Source: Fluviicola sp.
Lineage (GTDB): Bacteria; Bacteroidota; Bacteroidia; Flavobacteriales_D; Crocinitomicaceae
Length of the DNA: 45,006 bases
Reading direction: 5' to 3'
Assembly (NCBI GenBank): GCA_017983675.1
Contig: JAGOAZ010000019.1
Coordinates: 1-45,006 of the forward strand
Shown: one piece after another, positions 16,789-25,687 of the stretch
Position numbering within the stretch: position 1 is the stretch's first letter
Layout of the letters: each line of letters begins with the position of its first letter
The notes under the pieces: model-generated
Told to the model about the DNA's origin: nothing
Databases searched by the model: none
What the model saw: only the letters and a program-made list of their open reading frames with translations
Made by a program: the position numbers and the translations under genes

Positions 16789-19737
16789 ATGAAAAAGCTG
16801 TTTTTCCCAAGATCATTGGTTGTGTTTTGTATTGCGTCAGCAGTTGGAGCTATTGGATTATCGTTAGCACATCAATCAACTAGTTCGACGTCAAAAAGTA
16901 ACAAGGTTACAAAAACGGAGGACGAGTGGGTAAGTGAACAACTTAAAACACTTTCTACAAAAGAGAAAATTGCGCAATCGTTTATGGTTGCATGTTGGAC
17001 AAATAAAGGACCAAAACATACCGCAGAAATTCAAAAAGAAATCACTGAAAACCATATTGGTGGGATTATTTTTTTTCAAGGAGAACGAACTAATTTAAGT
17101 GAACACATTGCCTATTTTCAGGCGCAAACAACCATACCATTATTATTTGGAATGGATGCGGAATGGGGTGTAGCCATGCGCTTATCTGGTGAAGAACGTT
17201 TCCCTTTTCAACAAACAATAGGGCAAGCAAATGATCTTGACTTAACGGAACAAATTGGCGAACAAATGGGAATTGAATGCCAACAGTTTGGAATCCATTT
17301 GAGTTTTTCTCCAGATGCAGATATCTCGTTAAATCCGAACAATCCTGTTATTGGATTTCGTTCGTTTGGTTCAGAGGCGCAAGTGGTCGCGCAGCATACC
17401 GCAGCTTTTGTGAAGGGAATGGAAAGTACTGGAACATTAAGTTGTGTGAAACATTTTCCTGGTCATGGAGATACAGACAAAGATTCACACCTTGAATTGC
17501 CGACAGTTTCGCATTCGGAAGCACAATTTCGATCAATAGATTTTGTTCCATTTAAACAAGGTATTGTAGCAGGTACAAGTGCTGTAATGGTGGCTCACCT
17601 CAACGTTCCTAATTTAGAACCATCTGGAACTCCAAGTTCGTTATCAAAAAAGGTTATCAAGGAATACTTGCGCAAAGAGTTAAATTTCAATGGCTTAGTT
17701 ATCTCAGATGCTTTAAACATGAAAGCAGTTGCTGATAAATATGGAACTGCAGAAGTTGTTGCGAAAGCATACGAAGCAGGGTGCGATATTTTACTATTTC
17801 CTGAAAGTGTAAAAGAAGCGATTGAATTAATAGAGCAACGAGTTCAAGCAGGCACTATTGCATTGAAAGATGTCAATCAAACGTGTGAGCGAATTTTGAG
17901 GGCAAAATACAAATCAATTATTGCTGCACCGGTTGTTAAAAGAAAAAATCCCACACCAGATCGTTATTTAGCAATTAACAAAGTATTCGAAAAAGCGATC
18001 GTTGTTTTAAAAAACGATCACGCTGTTTTACCTGTTAATCAATTGAATCGTAAAATAATACGCATTGGTGTTGGTCCTGCAAGTTATGATTTCACCAATC
18101 GATTAGCTGATTACACGCCTTTTGAAAATCATTATTATTTCACACCCGAAGAAGCGATTGAACGGTTGAAATCAGTGAAGATTCAAAAGCAAGATTTAGT
18201 GTTAGTAGATTATCATGCTCCAGGTCAACGTGCTAAAAATAACTACGGATTTGGAAATTGGAAAGCATTGCTAGGTGTTCTTCCAGTTGAAAATGATGTT
18301 GTTGTTACTTTCTTTGGGAATCAACAATTTCTAGCAGATGAAAAGTCCTTCGGAGATCATGTGGATGCAGTAATTCTTGCTCCAGAAAATCACTCCATAA
18401 TGCAAGAGCGAACAGCACAATTTGTAATGGGCGCTTTTGATGTGGAAAACAACTTGCAAACTGCTATTAATCAACATTGGAAAAAAGGTGATGGATTAGT
18501 TGTAAAAGGAAATGGGCGTTTGAAATTCACTATTCCTGAAGAAATCGGCGTTTCATCTAGTCAATTAAATAAGATTGATGATATCGTAAACGAAGGAATT
18601 CAGGCAAAAGCATTTCCAGGTTGTCAAATAGTTGTAGCGATTGAAGGGAAAGTTATTTATCGAAAAAGCTTTGGAACGACGAAATACGAAGAGGGAGATA
18701 CAATAACAAATGATCATATTTACGACATCGCTTCGATAACTAAAATCGCTTCCTCAACGATGGCTTTGATGAAATTAAAATCGGAAGGAAAGTTTGATGT
18801 GCAAGCTACGTTGGGCGAATTAACGCCAGAATATGTAAAAGGAACGCCTTATGCTTTTTTGAAAGCGATTGATTTGTTAACGCATCAAGCAGGATTAACT
18901 CCGTGGATTCCTTTTTATAAAAAAACGATTGAAAATGGGGCGTTAGATCAAGCAATTTACAGTTCAGAAAAAAAGGCAGGCTTCGAACGACAAGTTGCAA
19001 ATGGTATTTATATAAAGTCAGATTATTGGAAAACTATCTTGGAACGCATTGTTGCAACGCCACTTTCGGGACAGAAAAAATACGAATATTCCGATTTGAG
19101 TTATTATTTCTTCAAAGCATTTATTGAAAAGCAAACAGGAATGACATTGGATCAGTATGTGCAACAAGCAATTTATGCACCATTGGGATTACAAACGATG
19201 ACGTATTTACCGCTGATGAAATTTCCATTAGCGCGCATTGTTCCAACAGAAAATGACAAAGAATTCCGAAATCAATTAATACATGGATTTGTTCACGATC
19301 CAGGAGCAGCAATGATGGGTGGAGTAGCGGGTCATGCTGGTTTATTTTCTTCTGCAACAGACTTGGCAAAATTAATGCAAGCACTTTTAAACGAAGGAAA
19401 AATAGGATCATATACCCTTATCAAACCGGAAGTTGTTAACCAGTTTACAGCATGTCAGTTTAGTCCAACAAACAGAAGAGGAATTGGTTTTGACAAACCG
19501 ACAATTAGCAGAAAAGATGGTCCAACAAGTGATTATGCATCAAGTAAAACATTTGGACATTCAGGTTTTACAGGAACAATTACGTGGGCAGATCCTGAAT
19601 ATAAAATCAACTACGTCTTTTTATCTAATCGTGTTTACCCCGATGCTTCCAATAAGAAAATCACCAATATGAGCATACGTAATCGTATTCACGATGTGAT
19701 TTATGAGGCAGTATTAGCAGCAAAAAAGAACAAATAG
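16789..19737 (+). CDS. Fusion of glycoside hydrolase family 3 (NagZ-like) and serine beta-lactamase-like domain
   Basis: The protein has 982 residues with an N-terminal signal or anchor. Residues ~45-380 are GH3 of the NagZ type: KHFPGHGDT starts at Lys221, followed by Asp232 and His234 as the likely acid/base dyad, and the nucleophile Asp307 is in ISDALNM. NagZ removes N-acetylglucosamine from muropeptides. A GH3 C-terminal domain follows to ~580. Residues ~590-975 are a class C-type serine hydrolase: Ser649-x-x-Lys652 (SITK), Tyr767-Ser-Asp (a YxN variant) and HSGFTG. Such fusions are common in Bacteroidota and probably combine glycan and peptide cleavage in wall recycling. bshA starts 32 nt downstream. 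Confidence 0.93.
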   Translation: MKKLFFPRSLVVFCIASAVGAIGLSLAHQSTSSTSKSNKVTKTEDEWVSEQLKTLSTKEKIAQSFMVACWTNKGPKHTAEIQKEITENHIGGIIFFQGERTNLSEHIAYFQAQTTIPLLFGMDAEWGVAMRLSGEERFPFQQTIGQANDLDLTEQIGEQMGIECQQFGIHLSFSPDADISLNPNNPVIGFRSFGSEAQVVAQHTAAFVKGMESTGTLSCVKHFPGHGDTDKDSHLELPTVSHSEAQFRSIDFVPFKQGIVAGTSAVMVAHLNVPNLEPSGTPSSLSKKVIKEYLRKELNFNGLVISDALNMKAVADKYGTAEVVAKAYEAGCDILLFPESVKEAIELIEQRVQAGTIALKDVNQTCERILRAKYKSIIAAPVVKRKNPTPDRYLAINKVFEKAIVVLKNDHAVLPVNQLNRKIIRIGVGPASYDFTNRLADYTPFENHYYFTPEEAIERLKSVKIQKQDLVLVDYHAPGQRAKNNYGFGNWKALLGVLPVENDVVVTFFGNQQFLADEKSFGDHVDAVILAPENHSIMQERTAQFVMGAFDVENNLQTAINQHWKKGDGLVVKGNGRLKFTIPEEIGVSSSQLNKIDDIVNEGIQAKAFPGCQIVVAIEGKVIYRKSFGTTKYEEGDTITNDHIYDIASITKIASSTMALMKLKSEGKFDVQATLGELTPEYVKGTPYAFLKAIDLLTHQAGLTPWIPFYKKTIENGALDQAIYSSEKKAGFERQVANGIYIKSDYWKTILERIVATPLSGQKKYEYSDLSYYFFKAFIEKQTGMTLDQYVQQAIYAPLGLQTMTYLPLMKFPLARIVPTENDKEFRNQLIHGFVHDPGAAMMGGVAGHAGLFSSATDLAKLMQALLNEGKIGSYTLIKPEVVNQFTACQFSPTNRRGIGFDKPTISRKDGPTSDYASSKTFGHSGFTGTITWADPEYKINYVFLSNRVYPDASNKKITNMSIRNRIHDVIYEAVLAAKKNK

Positions 19738-19769
19738 CTTGTTCGTTTTTTATATAAGAAATTAGCAAT

Positions 19770-20903
19770 ATGAAAATAGGAATTGTACTCTATCCAACTT
19801 TTGGTGGAAGCGGTGTTGTCGCAACAGAACTTGGAAAAGCCTTGGCTTTAAAGGGACATGAAATTCATTTTATCACTTATTCACAACCCGTTCGTTTGGG
19901 AAGTTTTCGCGAGAATATTTTTTACCACGAAGTACAAGTAAGCGATTACCCTTTATTTGAGTACCAACCTTATGAAACTGAATTGGCAAGTAAAATGGTG
20001 GATGTTGTCAAGTACGAAGGATTGGATTTGTTACACGTACATTACGCAATCCCACATGCTTCCGCTGCATTTATGGCACAGCAAATATTGCGATCGCAAG
20101 GGATTGAAATTCCATTCATTACAACCTTACATGGTACTGATATTACGCTTGTAGGGAAAGATCCATCGTTTGAACCTGTAATTACGTTTTGTTTGAATGC
20201 TTCAAATGCTGTTACAGCTGTTTCTCAAAGTTTAAAAAACGATACGATTGCACATTTCGCGACCACTCAAGCAATTCATGTCATTCCAAATTTCATTCAA
20301 GTAAAACCGGTTTTGCATGAAATGAATTTAGAAAAAAGACGTCACTATGCGCAAGACAACGAACGAATAGTGTGTCACATTTCGAATTTCCGTCAAGTGA
20401 AACGCGTGGAAGATGTTGTGCGTATTTTTCACCAAGTACAGAAAGAAATTCCAGCCAAATTAATTTTAGGTGGCGATGGACCAGAACGTCCTTTTGTTGA
20501 ACGTTTGGGACGAGAGCTGGGTATTTGCAATAAAATCATTTATACTGGTAAGGTCAGAGAAACGGGTCCGATTTTGGAAATATCCGACTTGTTTCTTTTG
20601 CCTTCAGAAACTGAAAGTTTTGGTTTAGCAGCGTTGGAAGCAATGGCTGAAGGTGTACCTGTTGTTTCTTCCAATACAGGAGGAATACCGGAAGTGAATG
20701 TTCAGGGCTATTCTGGGTTCTTATCCGATGTTGGAAATGTCGATGAAATGGCACAAAATTCAATTCGTATATTGAAAAATGATTCAGATCTTATTCAATT
20801 TAGAAGAAACGCACACGAACGTTCAAAAACATTTTCATTGGGAAGTGTATTACCGATGTATGAGCAATTGTACGAACAGGTTTTGGATAAAATGAAACAA
20901 TAA
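19770..20903 (+). CDS. bshA: N-acetyl-alpha-D-glucosaminyl L-malate synthase
   Basis: GT4 glycosyltransferase that joins UDP-GlcNAc and L-malate in the first step of bacillithiol synthesis. The protein has 377 residues. The N-terminus MKIGIVLYPTFGGSGVVATELG is characteristic of BshA, as are HVHYAIPHASAA, TLHGTDITLVG and the C-terminal GT4 signature LLPSETESFGLAALEAMAEGVPVV with GGIPEV. No bshB or bshC is visible in the window, so those steps must be encoded elsewhere. It is probably cotranscribed with the upstream NagZ fusion; a terminator follows. Confidence 0.92.
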   Translation: MKIGIVLYPTFGGSGVVATELGKALALKGHEIHFITYSQPVRLGSFRENIFYHEVQVSDYPLFEYQPYETELASKMVDVVKYEGLDLLHVHYAIPHASAAFMAQQILRSQGIEIPFITTLHGTDITLVGKDPSFEPVITFCLNASNAVTAVSQSLKNDTIAHFATTQAIHVIPNFIQVKPVLHEMNLEKRRHYAQDNERIVCHISNFRQVKRVEDVVRIFHQVQKEIPAKLILGGDGPERPFVERLGRELGICNKIIYTGKVRETGPILEISDLFLLPSETESFGLAALEAMAEGVPVVSSNTGGIPEVNVQGYSGFLSDVGNVDEMAQNSIRILKNDSDLIQFRRNAHERSKTFSLGSVLPMYEQLYEQVLDKMKQ

Positions 20904-21011
20904 GCGTTTGTGATTTAGCAAATTTGCAATATGCGATAAAAGTAAAAATACAAAAAGGTAATATTACCCTTTTACCCCAAAAAATATATTTTTTCAGCTA
21001 AAATACAGCAC

Positions 21012-21044
21012 AAAAAAACGCCAACTAAATCAGCTGGCGTTTTT
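21012..21044. terminator. Bidirectional terminator between bshA and thiolase gene
   Basis: AAAAACGCCA (21014-21023) pairs with TGGCGTTTTT (21035-21044): a 10-bp perfect stem with an 11-nt loop, T-rich at the 3' end on both strands. It sits between two converging genes. Confidence 0.88.
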
Positions 21045-21062
21045 AGTATCATGGTATTCTTA

Positions 21063-22241
21063 TTAAATATTCTCGATAATCATTGCTGAAGCGCCACCGC
21101 CACCGTTACAGATTGCAGCACCACCAATTTTTCCATTATTTTGTTTCAATACATGAATCAAGGTAACGATAATACGTGAACCTGAATTTCCAAGTGGGTG
21201 ACCCAATGCTACAGCACCACCGTTCACGTCAACTTTTTCAGGATTCAAACCTAAAATCTTAGTATTTGCTAAACCTACGACAGCAAATGCTTGGTTTAAT
21301 TCCCAAAAATCAACATCAGCAGTAGTCATGTTTGCTTTTGCCAAAGCTTTAGGAACAGCTAATGATGGAGCAGTTGTAAACCATTCAGGTTCGTGCGCTG
21401 CATCAGCGTAACTTACAATTTTTGCGATTGGTTTCAAACCATATTTCTCAACAGCTTCTTTTGATGCTAAAATCACAGCTGAAGCTCCATCATTTAATGT
21501 AGAAGCATTTGCAGCAGTAATCGTTCCTTCTTTATCAAAAGCAGGACGTAAAGAAGGGATTTTATCTAAAAATACATTTTTGTATTCTTCGTCATGATTC
21601 ACGATGATTGGATCACCTTTTCGTTGTGGAACTGATACGCCAACAACTTCATCATTAAAACGACCAGCTTCCCATGCAGCAGCTGCTCTTTTGTACGAGT
21701 TGATTGCAAAGTTATCTTGATCTTCACGAGAAAAGTTGTGTTCTTTTGCGCATAATTCAGCACAATTACCCATTGGTACTTTGCTGTAAACGTCTAATAA
21801 ACCATCTTTTGTGATTCCGTCTAGAGCTGTAATGTTTCCAAATTTCACTCCGTTTCTTCCATCGATGTAATGAGGAACTTGGCTCATGTTTTCCATTCCA
21901 CCAGCAACAACGATTTCATTATCACCAGCTAAGATAGTTTGAGCACCTAGCATGATTGCTTTCATACCAGAAGCACAAACTTTATTGACAGTTGTACAAG
22001 GTACGTTGTTTGGAAGACCAGCGCCCAATGCAGCTTGACGAGCAGGTGCTTGTCCAACTCCAGCTTGGAGTACATTACCCATAAATACTTCATTTACTAA
22101 TGAAGGATCTACATTTGATTTTTCTAACGCGCCTTTGATTGCTGTTGCTCCTAATTGAGTTGCAGGAACAGAAGACAAACCTCCCATAAATGCGCCCATT
22201 GGGGTACGAACTGCAGCGACAATAAATACTTCTTTCGACAT
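21063..22241 (-). CDS. Acetyl-CoA C-acetyltransferase / thiolase
   Basis: Thiolase of 392 residues, which condenses or cleaves acyl-CoA. The nucleophile Cys89 is in KVCASGMKA, His348 in GHPLGNSG and the second active-site Cys378 in ICNGGGG. The N-terminus VFIVAAVRTPMGAFMGGLS fits the biosynthetic (acetoacetyl-CoA) type. Partner enzymes are not adjacent, so the direction, biosynthesis or beta-oxidation, is open. It is transcribed alone and leftward, diverging from the DUF3078 gene across a ~110-bp spacer. Confidence 0.93.
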   Translation of the reverse strand: MSKEVFIVAAVRTPMGAFMGGLSSVPATQLGATAIKGALEKSNVDPSLVNEVFMGNVLQAGVGQAPARQAALGAGLPNNVPCTTVNKVCASGMKAIMLGAQTILAGDNEIVVAGGMENMSQVPHYIDGRNGVKFGNITALDGITKDGLLDVYSKVPMGNCAELCAKEHNFSREDQDNFAINSYKRAAAAWEAGRFNDEVVGVSVPQRKGDPIIVNHDEEYKNVFLDKIPSLRPAFDKEGTITAANASTLNDGASAVILASKEAVEKYGLKPIAKIVSYADAAHEPEWFTTAPSLAVPKALAKANMTTADVDFWELNQAFAVVGLANTKILGLNPEKVDVNGGAVALGHPLGNSGSRIIVTLIHVLKQNNGKIGGAAICNGGGGASAMIIENI

Positions 22242-22310
22242 AGCTTTTATTTTGTGAGCACGAAGTTAAAGATTTATTTAATTCTTTGACATTCCAAGCT
22301 TGTTGTTTCT

Positions 22311-22339
22311 TTGAATATTCTTGAAGTTTCCTAATTTTG
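22311..22339 (+). promoter_or_regulatory. Promoter of the DUF3078 gene
   Basis: TTG (22311-22313), 18 nt, TAATTTTG (22332-22339). The expected transcript start is near 22343. A possible TTG start codon at 22337 falls inside the -7 box and cannot be translated, so the ATG at 22352 is the start. Confidence 0.75.
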
Positions 22340-22351
22340 CAAAAAAAACAC

Positions 22352-23308
22352 ATGAAATATAAGCTACTACTTCTATTATTTGTTTGTACAATCACTGCTA
22401 TTGCTCAAACATCTGTTACGACGCCCGCATTAAATGACACCACAAAAAAGGTGGAAAACCCCTGGAAATTCAAAAGTATTTTTGGTTTAAATGGTTCGCA
22501 AACTTCATTTGTGAATTGGGCAGCAGGTGGTCGAAACAACGTATCAGTTTTGGGATTTATAGACGCAAGTTTGAAATACAACAAACAACATGTAAAATGG
22601 GATAATGATTTGAAGTTTGCACTAGGCGGTTTGAAATACATTGATTCTACAGGAAAACAACAAGGAATGCAGAAAACAGATGACAAAATAGATTTGGCAT
22701 CAACGTTTGGTTATCGCTTTAAAAAACATTGGTTTTATACGGTTACTGGTGGTTTCAAAACACAATCCTTGAATGGATTTAATTTCCCGAATGATTCAGT
22801 CAAAATTTCAACTTTCATGGCTCCAGGTTACTTATCTATTTCATTTGGTATTGAGTACGCTCCGAAAGAATCGTTTAATTTGTATTTCTCTCCACTAGCC
22901 GGAAAAACAACTGTTGTACGCGATAAAACATTAGCAAATGCCGGTGCATTTGGGGTGGATAAAGCAACTTATGATCAAAATGGACTGCTTTTAACGTTTG
23001 GATCAACGATACGGAATGAGTTTGGTTCGTATTTGCGGTTTAAATTTCAAAAGAAAATCATGGAAAACATAGAAATGAAAACGAGAATTGAACTTTTCTC
23101 TAATTATATCAACAATCCGCAAAACATCGATATAAATGCTGAAAACATCTTTGCTTTTAAAGTAAACAAATGGTTTTCAGCGAGTTTGCAATGGAATCTG
23201 CAATACGATGATGACATCATTATTCGTGATGTAAACGGGAAAAATGGTCCTCGGACACAATTTAAATCAGTTTTAGGTTTAGGAATATCATATACGCTAA
23301 CGAATTAA
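22352..23308 (+). CDS. DUF3078 domain-containing outer-membrane protein
   Basis: The protein has 318 residues from the ATG. An earlier in-frame TTG at 22337 lies within the -7 promoter element and is rejected as a start. The signal peptide is MKYKLLLLLFVCTITAIAQ. The mature start NPWKFKSIFGLNGSQTSFVNW followed by AAGGRNNVSVLG is the DUF3078 signature, a Bacteroidota family of predicted beta-barrel proteins without assigned function. The C-terminal strand is FKSVLGLGISYTLTN. The VWA-domain gene starts 28 nt downstream and is probably in the same operon. Confidence 0.85.
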   Translation: MKYKLLLLLFVCTITAIAQTSVTTPALNDTTKKVENPWKFKSIFGLNGSQTSFVNWAAGGRNNVSVLGFIDASLKYNKQHVKWDNDLKFALGGLKYIDSTGKQQGMQKTDDKIDLASTFGYRFKKHWFYTVTGGFKTQSLNGFNFPNDSVKISTFMAPGYLSISFGIEYAPKESFNLYFSPLAGKTTVVRDKTLANAGAFGVDKATYDQNGLLLTFGSTIRNEFGSYLRFKFQKKIMENIEMKTRIELFSNYINNPQNIDINAENIFAFKVNKWFSASLQWNLQYDDDIIIRDVNGKNGPRTQFKSVLGLGISYTLTN

Positions 23309-23335
23309 ACTGAAAAAGCATTAATTTCGTCACAA

Positions 23336-25420
23336 ATGAATTATTTATCTGATTATTCTTTGTGGTGGATGATTCCTGCATTAATTGTTGCAGGATTTTT
23401 ATCCTATTGGTATTATTTCAAATCCAATCAAGCACGTGATTGGTCAAAGAAGCAAGCACAAATTTTAGCTTTGTTAAGAGGGCTTGGCTTATTTGTTTTG
23501 CTTTTTTTATTGTTGGGATTAATCTGGGAGACCGTTGCTTACCGCAAAGAAAAACCTTTATTCATTACCTTAATAGATCAATCGCAATCCATTCATAATT
23601 ATAAAGATAGCTCAACTGTTGACCAAGAAATTAATTCATTTCGAAATCAATTAAAAGCGCAATTTGGGAATGACTTTGAATTAGTTGAATTAGCGGTAGG
23701 ATCGAAGACTGTACCATTTGAAAATCAGCAACAAGCGAATGGAAAAGAAACGGATTTAGCAGCTGGTTTTCAATTTATCCACAACACCTATTTTAACAGA
23801 AACATTGGAGGGATTACTTTGATTTCTGATGGAAATGCTACGAAAGGCGTTCATCCAATGTACGAAGCTGAACGACTAGATTTGGTTCCTATATTTGCGC
23901 TTGGAATTGGTGATACGATCGCTAAAAAAGATCAATTAATTCGCTCAGTGAATGCCAACGAAGTTGCGTTTTTATCCAATGAATTTCCTATCGAAGCCAC
24001 GGTTGAATTGGTGAAAATACCAAAAGGCCCTGTTCAAGTTCATTTATTGCAAAACGGAAAGAAAATTCAATCTAAATCAATAACGTGTGGAAATAGTTTG
24101 TTTGATCAACAAACCGTTTTATTTGTTGTAAAAGCATCCCAAAAAGGATTTCAACGCTATACCGTTCAAGTTGAAAAACGTGTTGGGGAGTTTACCACTC
24201 AAAACAATCAACAAACGTGTTATGTCGAGGTGTTAGATAATAAATCAACGATTCAATTGTTGTCCAGTGCTCCGCATCCTGATTTGGCAGCAATTCGTAA
24301 TGTGTTGGAAGAAGATAAAAGCATGCAAGTTCATGCCGATTTGGTTCAGAATTTTCAGTTTCCAAAGCAACGACCTGATTTAGTTGTTTGGTACGAAAAT
24401 GGAGTAAATGCTAATCCGGAATTATTTAACCGCTTGCTGCGCGACAAAATACCGGTTTTATTACTATTAAGTCCAACCACATCTCCAGCTGTTGTTCAAT
24501 CATTAGCGATAGGTTTAAAATCACCAAAAGGGAACCAATTAGAGACAGTTTACCCAACGTTTAATGCTGGTTTTTCGGCTTTTGATTTCACGGCTGATTG
24601 TAGCAATAATTTAAATTTCGTCCCACCTTTAGAAACACGATTTGGTGCTTATCAATTACCCGCTAACGCAGAAGTTGTCTTGAATCAACGCATAGGAAAA
24701 ATCACAAAATCGGATCCATTGTTCTTTTTTGCTACAAGTCAACAAACAAAAATTGGTGTTTTATTGGGAGAAGGAATTTGGCGTTGGAAATTGAGTGAAT
24801 TCATGCGGACGAAGCAAATCAATGGGTTTCGTGAATTTATTCAAAAGACTACGCAGTATTTAACTGTGAAACAATCAAGCGATCCATTCAGAATCACTTT
24901 ACCGAAACGTTTTTTAGAAACAGACGATATTTCCATAAAAGCAGAATTTTACAATGCTGCAATGGAATTGATCACAACTCCTCAACTTTCATTTTCTTAC
25001 CGTAAAAGTGGCGGAAAAAGTACAAAAACATACTTTTCACCAAACGCTAATTTTTATCAATTGAATTTGGGAATGCTTTCTTCAGGAACTTATCAATGGG
25101 AGGCGCTTGCGACAAATAATGGAAACAAATACAAGAAATCGGGAACGTTTGTTGTGGAAGCTGTTGATTTGGAATCGTTAACAACGAGCGCTGATTTCAG
25201 TGTATTGAATCAACTAGCACTTCAATCTGATGGTCAATTTTATCCGTTGAAAAAATCCAATGAATTGATCGATTATTTGAAAACCAGAAATGATATTGCA
25301 ACGGTTCAATTTGAGGACAATAGTTATCGTTCACTCATCGATTTATCCTTTGTTTTCATTGTCATTATTCTGTTGTTTAGTACCGAATGGTTCTTAAGAA
25401 GATGGTGGGGAGGATATTAA
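23336..25420 (+). CDS. Membrane protein with von Willebrand factor A-like domain
   Basis: The protein has 694 residues. Two membrane segments near the N-terminus (12-28 and 43-64) and one near the C-terminus (SFVFIVIILLFSTEWFL) bracket a large periplasmic region. Asp81-x-Ser83-x-Ser85 (IDQSQS) is a metal-ion-dependent adhesion site start, followed by GGITLISDGNATKG, the second VWA loop. The overall layout resembles the uncharacterised Bat-like membrane proteins of Bacteroidota. Partner and function are unknown. The upstream DUF3078 gene and the downstream 50-aa gene are co-directional. Confidence 0.78.
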   Translation: MNYLSDYSLWWMIPALIVAGFLSYWYYFKSNQARDWSKKQAQILALLRGLGLFVLLFLLLGLIWETVAYRKEKPLFITLIDQSQSIHNYKDSSTVDQEINSFRNQLKAQFGNDFELVELAVGSKTVPFENQQQANGKETDLAAGFQFIHNTYFNRNIGGITLISDGNATKGVHPMYEAERLDLVPIFALGIGDTIAKKDQLIRSVNANEVAFLSNEFPIEATVELVKIPKGPVQVHLLQNGKKIQSKSITCGNSLFDQQTVLFVVKASQKGFQRYTVQVEKRVGEFTTQNNQQTCYVEVLDNKSTIQLLSSAPHPDLAAIRNVLEEDKSMQVHADLVQNFQFPKQRPDLVVWYENGVNANPELFNRLLRDKIPVLLLLSPTTSPAVVQSLAIGLKSPKGNQLETVYPTFNAGFSAFDFTADCSNNLNFVPPLETRFGAYQLPANAEVVLNQRIGKITKSDPLFFFATSQQTKIGVLLGEGIWRWKLSEFMRTKQINGFREFIQKTTQYLTVKQSSDPFRITLPKRFLETDDISIKAEFYNAAMELITTPQLSFSYRKSGGKSTKTYFSPNANFYQLNLGMLSSGTYQWEALATNNGNKYKKSGTFVVEAVDLESLTTSADFSVLNQLALQSDGQFYPLKKSNELIDYLKTRNDIATVQFEDNSYRSLIDLSFVFIVIILLFSTEWFLRRWWGGY

Positions 25421-25421
25421 T

Positions 25422-25449
25422 TTTAAACGTTAAATAATAAACGTTTAAA
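25422..25449 (+). repeat. Inverted repeat after the VWA gene
   Basis: TTTAAACGTT (25422-25431) and AACGTTTAAA (25440-25449) form a perfect 10-bp inverted repeat with an 8-nt AT loop, starting 2 nt after the VWA stop codon. There is no T run, so a terminator is unlikely. It could be an operator for the small gene at 25484 or an mRNA 3' hairpin. Confidence 0.55.
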
Positions 25450-25483
25450 TCTTGCGTTATCAATTAAAATTGTACGTAAGCCT

Positions 25484-25636
25484 ATGGTGAAAAAATACCC
25501 AACAAGCACTGAAGATACAAATCAAGCAGTTGCAAACATTCCCTCAACAGCATTAATCAATCAATTATTGAATTACAGCAAATCGATTGAGGTGAAAAAA
25601 TTAAAGCAACAAAAAGTAATGTTGCACATGAATTAA
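25484..25636 (+). CDS. Small conserved protein, 50 aa
   Basis: The ATG frame of 51 codons encodes MVKKYPTSTEDTNQAVANIP, then STALINQLLNYSKSIEVKKL and KQQKVMLHMN. The stretch LLNYSKSIEVKK..K with a terminal LxLN-like end resembles very short Bacteroidota proteins I have seen many times without a named function. The stop codon abuts a strong terminator stem (from 25638), exactly where a real gene would end, and this is the best support for it being coding. It lies 63 nt after the VWA gene. Confidence 0.65.
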   Translation: MVKKYPTSTEDTNQAVANIPSTALINQLLNYSKSIEVKKLKQQKVMLHMN

Positions 25637-25637
25637 C

Positions 25638-25666
25638 AAAAAAGCCCGTCTAACAACGGGCTTTTT
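25638..25666. terminator. Bidirectional terminator, 50-aa gene and M13 peptidase gene
   Basis: AAAAAGCCCGT (25639-25649) and ACGGGCTTTTT (25656-25666) form an 11-bp perfect stem with a 6-nt loop. It serves the rightward 50-aa gene and the leftward peptidase gene, whose stop is at 25688. Confidence 0.9.
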
Positions 25667-25687
25667 CAATTTATCAAACGGATTTGA

